DNA from: Strigamia acuminata
Lineage: Eukaryota; Arthropoda; Chilopoda; Geophilomorpha; Linotaeniidae
NCBI GenBank assembly: GCA_949358305.1
Contig: OX442318.1
Coordinates: 14,118,517-14,182,516 of the forward strand
Direction: 5' to 3'
Length of the DNA: 64,000 bases
This document shows positions 48,030-58,677 of the stretch, one piece after another (position 1 is the first letter of the stretch; each line of letters opens with the position of its first letter). The notes beneath the pieces are model-generated. The model did no database searches, was not told where the DNA came from, and worked only from the letters and a program-made list of their open reading frames with translations. Position numbers and translations under genes: made by a program.

Positions 48030-51000
48030 TAGTAGCCGCGACAAAGAGCGGTCATTTTAAATCAAAGCCACAACTATTTTTCGAAGAAATACCACATAAT
48101 TAATCGTAAAAGCACATTCAACTCATTTTTGCAGCCTCATTTCTGGAAGCCACCATCTTGAACTAACAATATTCACTCTATTTTAACTTGGTAATATTAA
48201 TTTTTGTTTATTGACACTAAAGTAAAAAAAACATGAGTGATAATTTTGCACTGGTAATAAATGAGTCCATCAATTGATTCATGCAGTGTATAATGATGAT
48301 GTTTCCTTCCATCCGGTGGTCATAGAATGAAGGGAGCAAGGTATTGGTGTACAGGAGACCATTTTCCTTTCTCTCAGCACAATGAGCCCCTCGAAAATTG
48401 CTGCCACAAGCCCTTCAACCTTGAATGAAAAGTTATTTTCTGTTAGGGGAATAGAGTAAAGCAGCTGCTGCCAGCATCAGCCTCAAACCCAGACCCAGAT
48501 AGAGATAGAAATACCCTACGTCAAAAAAAAACTCCACTAAAAACTGTTGTTTCCTTTATGTGCACCCTATATACTAAGGGATTTACTACTAAAGCCTTGT
48601 GATAGTGGGAAACACTATCCAAGCTTGATATTGACTCCAAAAAAGAAAAGCAACACAAAAAAAGCAACTCACTGCTCTTAATAAAATCCATTACAACTGT
48701 CATTACAACAATAAATTTGGAAGTTTTTTATTGCTCGAAAGGAAGCTGTTTGATGGTAATTACCAATACACGCTTCCAAATAATTGAAACTGTGTATTGC
48801 AACATAACAGTAACTATAAACTACTCATACTGAACAGGACATGACGTTTTTTACATCATAATCTCTGCAAAGTCAACTTAAACGAAGATTAATAATTTCT
48901 CGATTCTAAGACACCATCAATTGCCAGACACGTCCCATTTTCAGTGTTTAGTGCTGCTTGTTTTGTATTGTATTTAACCGCCACTAGAGTGTTCACACTC
49001 TGACAAAATGGCGCTTACCATGGTTGGATCAACCATGCATATTCTCCTATGTGTAAGTTGTTTATAATTGATTAAACTATTCGTTTTATTTTTATTTAAT
49101 AGTAAATTCATGTTGTGCACGTTGGTATAAGTGCCAACCCACTGGCGAATTCGTATTTGGTCTTTCGGACGTGTCGTGTTTCTTCATAAATGTGAACCGA
49201 AGTCCAATGTATGTTTCCCCCACTCCCGCATCGGTTGAGAAGCCATTTGGTCGCCATCTTGCGTTTTGCAATGCTATTTCCGGATCAGGCCTCAGTGAAA
49301 AAAAAAGTTGCCAAAATCGAAGAAGCTGAGAAGACATGGACGCTTTTGGACAACAACATAAAACAACCAAAAGCTTCGCCAATCCCACATTACCAACAAT
49401 CACGACCTTCAAAGCCGAGTGGACGGCCCAATCATAGATTGAAAAAGAGTCTCCAGTAGAAGGCACCACAAGTCCAGCAAACATACATGAATGGATGTTT
49501 CTGATTGGATACTGGTCTTATTTAAAAATTTCCATTGGGAAATATATACATCTGGTTCCATGAAAATAGTTCGAATAGGATTGAAGGGAAAAATCTGAAA
49601 TTTTGATATAATAACAAATAGAGTGTGCTCTTTTTCAATGACCTTAAAAGTAATTACTATCTCGGAAACAGTCAAAACTAAAACAAAATTTCCAATTATA
49701 AAGTTGTAGAACACACTTTATTTAGCATTGTATTCGGAAGGATGGACATTAACTCTGTTTTCGTAAAAGTTGTAATCAGATATCATACAATTTGGTTATA
49801 ACGAGCGAACCGATCAAATGTCCTTGCAGCCATACTAGGAAAAAAAATAGAAAACTTTTGACTCTTCCAGGTACACATTACCTTCAAGTTTTCCGTAATT
49901 TAAATGCTGTTATTACCTACCAAAAATCCTTGTAATTTCGCATAACCAAATCACAATGCAATTTCACATGTTTGAGCAACTGATTCATTCAAATCACTTA
50001 GTTCCACCAAAAAAAAATCATTTCCCTTCCCATTCTAACATTTAATTTAATTTAATATTAATCCTGATAAATAAATAAAAAAATCCAATTTACCAAAATT
50101 TTATTTTTTATTTTTACATTTCACAACTTTTCATCAGAAAACGCCATTCTGCACAATTTTTTAACCTTGGCTACATGATTTGAAGTAGCACAAAAGACGC
50201 ATGATTCGCCTCACTGCCAAATCCACACAATGCTGTCAGCTGCACACATTTTATCTTTTAGTCACGCAAACGTTAAAAATATTCCCCATCCTTACTCCTG
50301 TGTGTGAAAACATAAAATCCAAACTTTTAACCATCAAATCATTAAACGCTGCACATTCCCTCCACAGAAACTTGCCAAAAACCACTCAAATTACCTTAAA
50401 CAAACCCAAAAAAACAGCGCTCAACAATTAGTCATGGCTAAAGTATCCTGTCAACATAAACATCTCCCCCACCATCATTAACTCACCCCCCACGTCTTGA
50501 AACCCCTCTTCAAGAAACCTGCCATAATTCAAACACCCTCTTTTTTCTTAAGGAACCTGAAAAAAAGGCAAGGTTGCCACACAAATAAGTAACACAACCA
50601 CAAGAGGGCATCTGGGAGCTGCAGTAAAACCACCTTTCACCAATGGGGAAAAAAATTGAGAATTTTCCCCAAAAATCAACCAAAAGACGATGAGCAACAG
50701 CCAAGTTCGGTTATGACGAGCAAATTGTTTTGTTTTTTTGCCTTTTTTGGAAAGGTAATGATGTTGATACAAGAATGGCAAGAAATTTGAGTGTTTATGA
50801 TATCTGAGCCATCTGTAAACTGAAACAAAGGTGTAGAAGTTTATTTTCTGTGGAATTAAACGCAGGTCCGAGGAGAGGATGCAAAGTCCAGGGTTATCGA
50901 GTTAGAAACAAATTTCAACATACCGTGGCTCTTTTTCAAAACTGCCATTTTTGTCAGGAATTACAATTTCGGTTTTTTTTTTGTTACATTTGTTTAATGT

Positions 51001-51175
51001 AACAAACGAAGTCTGAACATCACGAACAAAGCGTACATTCACGGTTCGTGAGGTTAAATACGGAAACAATTCCGTACTTTTGCAAAAATACGGTAATCTT
51101 GATGTCTCAGCCGCGGCTACTATTCGAGGGCGACTACAATTCGAGGGCAACTCTTAATCGATAAAGTACGCTAAG
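48030..51175. other. Noncoding, with an open block at 49.09-49.48 kb
   Basis: The region 49092-49484 is open on both strands for 82-130 codons; see findings. The remainder is AT-rich with no feature. Confidence 0.4.
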
Positions 51176-51680
51176 TGAAATAAATGACTTATTATTGAAT
51201 GCTCCTAAATGAAATATTATACTTGTTTCTAATGCGCAGGCTTATGCGCAGCAGGTCTCAATGATTGTGCAAATCAGTATCATTGTTACTTGTAGTGATC
51301 CTGAAGTGTTTTTTTTATTTATTTGTTAAATAAATTTGTCATCACTTAAGAAATTGTGTATTTTTTTTTATCATTGTTACTTAAGATAAGTTAAGGAAAA
51401 TACCATATTTCTTCCATCCAAAGACGCCATCGATTGTAAGTCGCACCCCGTTTTCAAAAATATTAATCTGGGTTTTTCATTCTAAGATGCGTAGATTGTA
51501 ATGTAAGATGAACCATGTTTTTAGCGACGGAGAAAAAAAGCGCGTCATTGAATGGAAGAAATACGGTAAGTGACAAAATAAATGGACTAACTTAAGCAAA
51601 ATCTGACGAAAAAAGTTCACATGCTGAAGCGAAAACATTTAAGCAGAATTTTCTTCGCCAATTTGACAAATGACGCAAAG
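51176..51680 (+). repeat. Dispersed repeat, copy carrying a MITE
   Basis: TTAAGATAAGTTAAGGAAAA stands left of the MITE and AAGTGACAAAATAAATGGAC with TAACTTAAGC right of it. Together they match the uninterrupted copy at 30.87-30.95 kb. The rest is AT-rich with no gene. Confidence 0.5.
51403..51566. mobile_element. 164-bp TA-flanked MITE (family E) inserted in a dispersed repeat
   Basis: Ends CCATATTTCTTCCAT and, reverse complemented, CCGTATTTCTTCCATTCA; TA lies on both sides (51401-51402 and 51567-51568). The interior has CGATTGTAAGTCGCACCCCG. The flanking sequence, read without the insert, matches an uninterrupted copy near 30.89 kb that keeps a single TA, so the insertion event can be reconstructed directly. 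Confidence 0.75.
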
Positions 51681-53850
51681 GTGTCTCGATTTTGCAGAAA
51701 GAATAAATTTTAATCGTTGGCAAAAATCTATGCTTTGCATATTTAATTCACCGCTTACACTAAAACTGAAAATAGCGCAGCTGATTAACTCTCTCTGCCT
51801 GCAGTCGCACTATTTAAACAGCAAAACATGTTTAACTGCAATTTTAAACCGACTTTCCAAACACAGACACAAACCACACACACAACCCATTGAATTTCCA
51901 CTTTAAATCAAATTTCAGACAGTCAATTCTTATTTTTTCCACAATCCACTTAAAATAACATTACCTCTAATACAATCTACAAAAAAGCCCGAAACTGAAT
52001 TCCTTAAATATAATTCATTCTTTAATTGCCTCAACTAAAAAAAACACAAAAAATACATTGAATTTTGAAGAAAAAAACAAAAATAAAAAAAAAATCTTTT
52101 CAACTTGTTTTCAACATGTGGTGCATTAAACTGTAAAACTTCTTTCCATTTTCGAAGACGAGAAAGAAAGCAGGAAAAAGAAAAAGAAGAAAAAAAAGCT
52201 CCCGCCCATTCGATTTTTCCCTTTCACCTTTTCCTACCTTAAACACATTCAATTGAAGCAGAGAGAGGGAGCGCGAGAGAGAGAGTCTTTTTCAAACCAC
52301 CCTTTTCTTCTTAATAACAGCTAACAGCTTGAATTCTCACTCCCTCTTGTAGCCACGTCCAACTGGAGTCGGGGCTCCCCATCACACTTGAAAAGTGTTT
52401 TTGGAAGTACAAGGGAGGGGAACAATGGAAGAAACCTGAACTGCGTCAAAGAGATCTCCACCTTATTGTATTTCTCCCCACAGACCAGCACACCACTTCA
52501 ATCATACATCATCCAATGGAATCCCTCCGTTTCTCCCATCATAATTTTCACTATTACTGCTTGGTTAAAAGCCAATTTCTTTTTTTAATCGCCCTTTTTT
52601 GTCTCGGAATAACAATTTTGTTGTATAATTAGTACAACACATTCAAATGGCAGGCGGCCCAAAAAATTTACATTCAACACAAAATTGGTATTCACTCAAC
52701 GGTTATCCCTCGCTTAATAGTTTTCACTACATTGTAATGTTAAGAATATTGTTACGTAACCCAATAGATACTGGAGGTGATGTTTAATATTGTCTATTGA
52801 ACTCGTAACATTTGTCTTTTATGTTTAAATGACTCAGGCTATTTTATTATGAAAATAGAGTTCTTTTATTCGGCTAAGACGAGTAGCAATGTGGGACCGA
52901 CACTGATTTTTACGAAAGAAATATACTTATAGATCTTTACGTCCTGAATCAGAAAATAAAATATCATTGATTGAACGTTACAAAAATCTGCATTGGACCC
53001 AAAAATTGCAAAATCAAGTGCGCACAATTAAATTATACAGTTTAAAAATAAATAAATTCGATACTTTCTTACTTTTAAATTGCGATTTCACTTTACAGGA
53101 CATAAAATGTAAATCTCAAATTCATGCAGCAAATTTTTCATAATGTGACTAATAACACACAATTTATAATCGAAATCTAAACAACAAATCTTCTTGTACA
53201 CACACAAACTGAAAATAAAAGCCTTCCTCTCCCTTGACCGGTTTTTCTCCACTAATTAGCACTTAAGCAACCGTTTTATCCCCTTTTTTTCAACCACTGA
53301 ATTTCAGCGCCACCTTCAATTAAGTGGCAAAATAGTAATCGAGAGAGAGAGAGAGAGAGAAAACCATCGATTATTCCTGAAAATCAATTGCTGTATCATG
53401 TTCAAGTTTCATCAACCAGAAAACAATTTAAAACGTATAAAATAATAAATAAAATAAATCAGTAAGAAGGGAAGAAAACGTTCAAATTACCAAGACAAAT
53501 CCCCAAAACAATGCGATTTGAATGCCAATTCAGCCCGCATTACGCAACAAGTGAAGTGAATGATCCCAAGTTCAAAAACGCCTAAAATAACGTTTTAATT
53601 ACAAAATGGCCAATTATCAATGCAAAAACCCCAAACCGAGTACAAAACCTAACATTTAAACTCTAATAAATCAAATTCAACCACACTTTAACTCACAAAA
53701 ATTCAAAATTCAACCTCCACGAGCGATTTTAAAAAGTTTGTCACCGACGGTGATGTCCCCGCATCTATGCCGCGCATCACGCACTCGGCGCCGCCGCGCC
53801 CACACCAAAACACCGTCCAAACAAAAGAAAAGCAAAAAAGACCACATTAC
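51681..53850 (-). other. Start of first intron of the signal-peptide gene
   Basis: Begins with the gtaatg donor at 53850. AT-rich, with pyrimidine and purine tracts and GA repeats. No exon was recognised in these 2 kb. Confidence 0.4.
53341..53361. repeat. (GA)n microsatellite
   Basis: Ten GA dinucleotides, about 0.5 kb downstream of the signal-peptide exon's donor in the first intron. A shorter GA run lies at 52261-52286. GA repeats can bind GAGA-type factors, but nothing more is shown here. Confidence 0.9.
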
Positions 53851-53914
53851 CTGTTGAAGTTACGATCCAAACGAGTCCAAACACGGTCAGCTTCATCTTC
53901 CCTACCGGCCCCAT
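53851..53914 (-). CDS. First coding exon of a secreted or membrane protein gene (signal peptide), partial
   Basis: Seen: on the minus strand an ATG at 53914-53912 in good context (A at -3, G at +4) opens a 64-nt coding stretch, MGPVGKMKLTVFGLVWIVTS followed by T, ending in CAG at a consensus donor (gtaatg), so the intron is phase 1. The leader has a short basic start (two lysines), a hydrophobic core (LTVFGLVWIV) and small polar residues, typical of a signal peptide. A second in-frame ATG (codon 7) could also serve as start. Known: a phase-1 intron directly after a signal peptide is common in genes for extracellular or single-pass membrane proteins. Context: a GC-rich promoter-like block lies immediately upstream, and transcription runs towards low coordinates. 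The following exons were not identified with confidence, so the protein family is unknown. If they lie outside the window, the first intron exceeds 53 kb. Confidence 0.62.
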
Positions 53915-54060
53915 GTTTAAAAAAAAATGAAAATCTAAAGTCTTGATAGAAGAGTAACAACACAATCAATCTCGGTTCCTTATCCACTACAACATGCAGC
54001 CACGCACTGAACGTTGAGACGCCAACTGTCAAAAACTGCTGCTACTGCTGCACTGCACCA
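53915..54060 (-). other. Probable 5' untranslated region and transcription start area
   Basis: This stretch separates the ATG at 53914 from the GC-rich promoter block. Its distal part holds a run of CTG/CAG-like triplets (about 54032-54057 on the plus strand), often seen in 5' leaders. No upstream ATG in frame with the leader peptide was found between the block and the start. The exact start site cannot be read from sequence; no convincing TATA box is present, which fits a dispersed GC-rich promoter. Confidence 0.35.
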
Positions 54061-54250
54061 ACTTACACCACCGGCTTCCACATCTACACTGAGTCATCGG
54101 CCTTGGTTGCATGCGCATATTACGGCAAGGGCGGGGCCTAGTCCCCGCTCGCTGCCAGTGCCAAGCTACTCATGCGAAGCCAGCCGGCCGTTCGCAACTG
54201 ACGTCATCCCCAATTATTTAGCATTCAGTCATCGCGCTTGGAAAAACTCA
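54060..54250 (-). promoter_or_regulatory. GC-rich promoter with AP-1, NRF1-like, GC-box and CRE motifs
   Basis: A CpG-containing GC-rich block stands out from AT-rich flanks, directly upstream of the minus-strand signal-peptide exon. Motifs seen: TGAGTCA (AP-1) at 54090-54096, GCATGCGCA (NRF1-like) at about 54109-54117, GGGCGGGGCC (Sp/KLF GC box) at 54129-54138, and the perfect palindrome TGACGTCA (CRE) at 54199-54206. Clustering of four such sites in about 120 bp next to a start exon supports promoter function. A 102-codon plus-strand open frame through the block (from 54014) is probably a by-product of its composition. A divergent plus-strand transcript cannot be excluded, but no splice or homology evidence supports one. 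Confidence 0.5.
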
Positions 54251-54750
54251 CCCGCAAAATCAATTGTTAATGAGGGCGCTTCGTGCTTGCTCCACCCCCC
54301 GAAAAAATTGTTAAGCCAGTAATGGTTTGGTTCGCACCCGGAATGCATTGCGCGCGGCAATACGGTTATACTCAATTATTTAAAAATGGAAAAATTATTT
54401 TATGTAAAACGAAAAAGTTGAGCTGTTTTGAGGTGTTTTGCAGGAAAGATCAAAATTTAATTATTTACATCAAATTGCACTTCTTCCAAATACATTTTTA
54501 TATTATTATTTTATTATTATTACCGGTATTATTTTTTTTTTGCTTTAATGTTATTAAAAATTTGAATAGGAATGTTGGAAACACTCGGAAATGCCGGGCG
54601 ATATCGTCGCAAATAATTAAAACGCGACTTAATTATTTTTACATGTGTAATGTCACCACTTTGGGAATTACGAATAGCAAGTTGAAATTATTAAATATTT
54701 TAAATAAAAATTATAATCGGAAATTCCAAATTTTAATTCTTTTTACTTAC

Positions 54751-54882
54751 AAACCCAGCAGGACCCGACTCAGGCGTCGTTTTTTCGGGCCCCAGACCGG
54801 GGCCTCGTGTTTTCAATTTCTAAGAAAGTTTTTTAGATAAAATAATTCTGTTAGGACCCCGCAAAATCTCCAGCCGGCCCTG
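54751..54882. mobile_element. Possible hAT-type right end in a GC-rich patch
   Basis: The segment ends CTCCAGCCGGCCCTG, a form common at hAT termini (CAGGGCCGGCTGG in reverse). Upstream GGACCCGACTCAGGCG and GGGCCCCAGACCGGGGCC make a GC-rich island in AT-rich DNA. The left end and target duplication are not clear. Confidence 0.25.
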
Positions 54883-55158
54883 GCCCTGGAAGCGCCCCTT
54901 GGGCCCCTTTTTTAAAATTTATTCAGTTTTTTTTTTCAATTTTCCTTTAAAAAAAATGTTTTGCAATTAAATAAAAATTAAAAAATAGTCAGCTCTAAGT
55001 TGTATGTTTATGTTACGTAAACAACATTATTTTGTCACCACAAAAAAAAAAATTAGATCCAATCCACTCAGCAAATAAACGTCTCGACTCGTATTTTTGC
55101 CGCCACCACTTTCCCATGACAAAACACGTTAGTACCAATTTCTGTCAATTATGGACCC

Positions 55159-55182
55159 GTTGCAGTTGCAGTTGCAGTTGCA
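55159..55182 (+). repeat. (GTTGCA)4 hexamer repeat
   Basis: Four perfect GTTGCA units followed by GCAAC, which can fold back on the last unit. Confidence 0.9.
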
Positions 55183-56171
55183 GCAACAAGCAAACGGCAG
55201 AAAATTCCTCATTTGTCGTTCGCAGGAACAGTTCTAACGCGCTAATCCAATCATCTCAACAACGTATTCAGGATATCAACTAGCAACGGAGGGTCCCACA
55301 GCAACATCTTTCGATTTCTTTTTTGCCGGTCGCGAATGAAAACAGAATGAAAAAAAATAAGATAACAAACAAACAAAAAAATAAGTGAAATGTATGTTGT
55401 TTACTTTTTTAAAAAATAATATATATTTATTTATTTTTTCTGCTTTTCAAGCTGAAAAACTTTGATCAACAGTTCACGCAGCTTGAAGAATTTCCACGCT
55501 TTAAAGCAGCAAGTTAAAAGACGTTACGCATAAATTGTAAAGGGCCCTTTAAAGCACGTTCAGTAAATAAACGTACTTTACTGACTCCCAACCATTTTGC
55601 CATCTGTACCGCGTGCGAGTGTACTAAAGAATATGCACACGCTATTAATTTCCGATCTTTTTTAACAACTGTCTTCTTTCTAAGCATTAGAAATTGTGAT
55701 GGTGACGACCTTAAACCCTAGTCCCTGCCAACTGCTAGTACCGGGGATAGATTGTGTCGAGTGAACGGAGAGATAAATAGAGATAAATACAATACAAAAT
55801 GGTTCTCAATACACTACACTTTATTGGTTACCGGATTTAATTATCGTAATAATTATTCCGGCCAATAAAGTAAAATACTAAATTATATTATATAAAGTAC
55901 TAATGCCGACATGTGGCCAGTTAATCGTCAAATTAAACTATACAATAAATGACCGAATAGCCCTAAAATAGTATCATTACGGTTGACTGATACTGCGGTC
56001 CAGAAAAGGGTGGAGCTTTCCTGTATCTGGAAATACTGATGTCATCTAAGCAGATCTGGTTGCATCTCGTGTCTGGGTCGGCCTCGTGGTCCTGGTTCAT
56101 CACGTAATGCATCGTCAGCTTCGATCCGAGAGGTGTGGTTGACTTTGCTACACCACCACAACTTGGGATAG

Positions 56172-56353
56172 TTATTGGTTTGAATAACTGAATTCAGTTA
56201 TTCACCAATAAGCCAAATACAAATTGGAATCAATTTGTAAGTTATGATCGCTTCACTTTATAAACTGAGTGCAGTTTATTGTTGCGAATGGTTAGGTGTA
56301 ATGGTTTTAAGTCGCCGAGTTGATTGTTTAAACTGGATTCAGTTTAACAATCA
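56172..56353. repeat. Cluster of four stem-loops with four-base loops
   Basis: H1 56172-56211 (TTATTGGT outer and GAATAACTG inner stem, loop AATT), H2 56218-56239 (TACAAATTG, loop GAAT), H3 56260-56279 (ATAAACTG, loop AGTG) and H4 56321-56353 (TGATTGTT, bulge T, AAACTG, loop GATT). Three stems close with ACTG-NNNN-CAGT. All stems are perfect apart from bulges. No gene is seen across the cluster. Confidence 0.7.
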
Positions 56354-56846
56354 GTTTCAAATCTTTTACAATAAAAGGGTTAGTTCTCTGCATCGCGCCA
56401 TACCGTACGCATCATCCATCGCACGGTGCAACATTTTCGCAATCATATAGTTGCCATCTAGTTAACACCTCACCATGCAGGACGGTATCTAAACATGGCC
56501 CCACACAGCAGTATAGCCACACATGATACTAATGACAAATAGACTGCTTTGGCACCATCCGCAATGGAACAAGTCAGACAAACACACATGGCGCTACCAA
56601 CGGTTACTAAATACTTTCATATCATATACTGTACATGAGACATGACCACATCATCATGTGTGAAGATACTCGTCACTCACTTGTCAGCAGGGCGGTGTAT
56701 TCTCCCCACCCATGGCTATTGACTCAAACATTAATAGAGACCTTCATGTTCAATTGATGGGGTTATATCTATTCGTACCAGAATAATACAACGGTTTCAA
56801 GAGACAAGCAACAAGAAACCAAAACCAGAATAATAATCTGCTTTAC

Positions 56847-57044
56847 TTCCTGTTGTCAGGAAATATACAAGTATATTCTTGCTTGGATTAAGGGATTTGA
56901 CCAATTATCCAGTAGGAACATGGGTTCCATGAATCCCTCCAATCCTGTGATAAAGAAACTGGATGCAGAGGAACATATCTTGGATTATGCTAATCCAAGA
57001 TATGAGACAGGAAGTGGTTATCCAGAACTGGAAGTGGATATCCA
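56847..57044. repeat. Second run of short perfect stem-loops
   Basis: TTCCTG-TTGT-CAGGAA (56847-56862), AATATAC-AA-GTATATT (56862-56877), outer AGGGATT/AATCCCT (56891-56938) enclosing GGAAC-ATGG-GTTCC (56915-56928), ATATCTTGGATTA-TGC-TAATCCAAGATAT (56975-57003), TCCAG-AA-CTGGA (57021-57032) and TGGATATCCA (57035-57044). The 73-codon frame from 56920 crosses these and is not supported as a gene. Confidence 0.65.
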
Positions 57045-57070
57045 GGACCGAAAGTGGATACCCAGAACAC
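57011..57070 (+). repeat. 20-bp tandem repeat, three units
   Basis: GAAGTGGTTATCCAGAACTG, GAAGTGGATATCCAGGACCG and AAAGTGGATACCCAGAACAC follow each other with an exact 20-bp period. Units 1 and 2 each contain a small hairpin, so the array extends the stem-loop tract. Confidence 0.85.
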
Positions 57071-58208
57071 AAATTAATCTTTTAATGCACCTTGTTACAT
57101 TTCCAATTCACTTCTCCCGATTACTTAAAACAATAATATAAATCTATGTTATTGTGTAATTTGATTCCATGAATGTGGATGTAGGTATGATTAATTTTAT
57201 TAATACCTTAGGTTTATTTATTTATGGTCTGATGCCAAAGTGCCAAACTTCTTTGCTAACCCACAGCTTCTTGCTCGAGGACTCTCATGACTCCATAGAC
57301 CCCAATCAACTAATTCAAACCCATAGGCCTTTCGATCAAACTATCATCTTCATAGGTCAAACGATTAAAATGTTAGAGATGTTTTTAATGTTGGCTATTG
57401 TCATTATAATTTATTACTCCGTATTATTTTTATTCCCTTTTAGATTCGTCACAGACCATTTGACCGCCAACAATACAAAACAAAATTTCAACACAATCCA
57501 CGCCACCCCACACAGTTACATTAAACTTTAAATAAATAACTAAATAAACAACTTATCCCTTCCCCAAAACCAACTACGGCACTAATCCTTCCCATACATA
57601 AAACTCCATAAGAAATTATCAGAAAATAAGTGAATTATATACAAAATCAATTGTTTGAAGTGATAGAAACAAGATGTGCCCTAACAAGGTGCACTAAGTA
57701 TGTGTTTTATGATAAGTATGGGCTTAATCATTGTTTGCACAAATAAACCACTTTCTCTCACTTTTTTCTTGTTTTCTGTTATAGAAAAGATATTAATCTG
57801 ATTAACATAATAAGTCCCTAATGTTTGTAATCAAATAATTGTCCAACCATCCATAAATTGGAAAATGGTACAACACCTGTTTTATGCAACTCAACAACAC
57901 AAGTGTGTCACCATATTTTACCACAGTCATTTTACCACTTGGTTTAACGGGTTGTACATCTACTCAAACACTAAATTTAATTTATTTGCACACAAAAACA
58001 CAAAAATCTTAAATTGTTTAATGCATGCAAGTGAGTAGTGCCATTCAACTTTCAACACATACCTATTCTTTCTAATAAAAATATAAAATCTTGTTACACC
58101 AAACTACTACAAACTACTACAAACAAACTACTCCACTGAAGGAAGCCATATGACATTTTGGTTAACAAATAACAAACATTTAACTAAAAGTGATTGAAAC
58201 TCTCAAAA

Positions 58209-58252
58209 ATGCAAACACTATAAATGTCTAACTAAGCACTATGACGGTTAGC
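58209..58252 (+). repeat. Short dispersed repeat, second copy
   Basis: Pairs with the block at 36.92 kb over about 38 bp and continues into TTAGCTGGCCCTCGCACC, which is not shared. Confidence 0.5.
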
Positions 58253-58455
58253 TGGCCCTCGCACCATACCACCCCTAACTCAGTATAGAAAAAACCCAGC
58301 ACCTTGTGACATCTGCTATCATAACAATTTGCAACCCATGTGGTGACCTAAAAAATTGCTTCTATTGGGGATTCATTTTGGATTCCAGTGGTGTTGGTTC
58401 CTCACCACAGCAATAAACTCCTATTGTAACCAATGTTTAAAAAGGGAAGTTACTG

Positions 58456-58677
58456 TATCCTCCAAACTGATACAACGTGGTCCTAACTCTTATTGGTTGA
58501 GCCGTCTTCACTGGTGTAGTGGCACAAAAAGTAGCCCATAACACCAGAATTGTAATCTAGGCAATACAACCAATAAAAAAAAACCTTTGTTTACCTGCCA
58601 AAAGATACCAACAAACTATGCTAACATTGTTTGATTGATTAAAAGAGAAAAAAGCTTATTTTAGCAAATAAAATAAA
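58456..58677 (+). mobile_element. R1 MITE, left part only
   Basis: From the TCCAAACTGATACAACGTGG end through CCTGCCAAAAGATACCAACA to GCTTATTTTAGCAAATAAAA it closely follows the first 230 bp of the copy at 20.67 kb. The right half and right terminal repeat are missing, so it is a truncated copy. Confidence 0.7.

Larger units (their letters stand above)
54251..56171. other. AT-rich DNA upstream of the promoter
   Basis: Holds the longest open frame in the window (185 codons, plus, 54283-54840), but its product is AT-driven (many I, L, F, N, K) with no domain, so it is not annotated. A GC-rich patch at 54.75-54.90 kb is treated as a possible hAT end. Confidence 0.4.

Noticed and set aside
54283-54840. 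Longest open frame (185 codons, plus strand)
   Set aside because: Product is rich in I, L, F, N and K as expected from AT-rich DNA, has no domain, and runs into a GC-rich hAT-like patch. No splice or promoter support.
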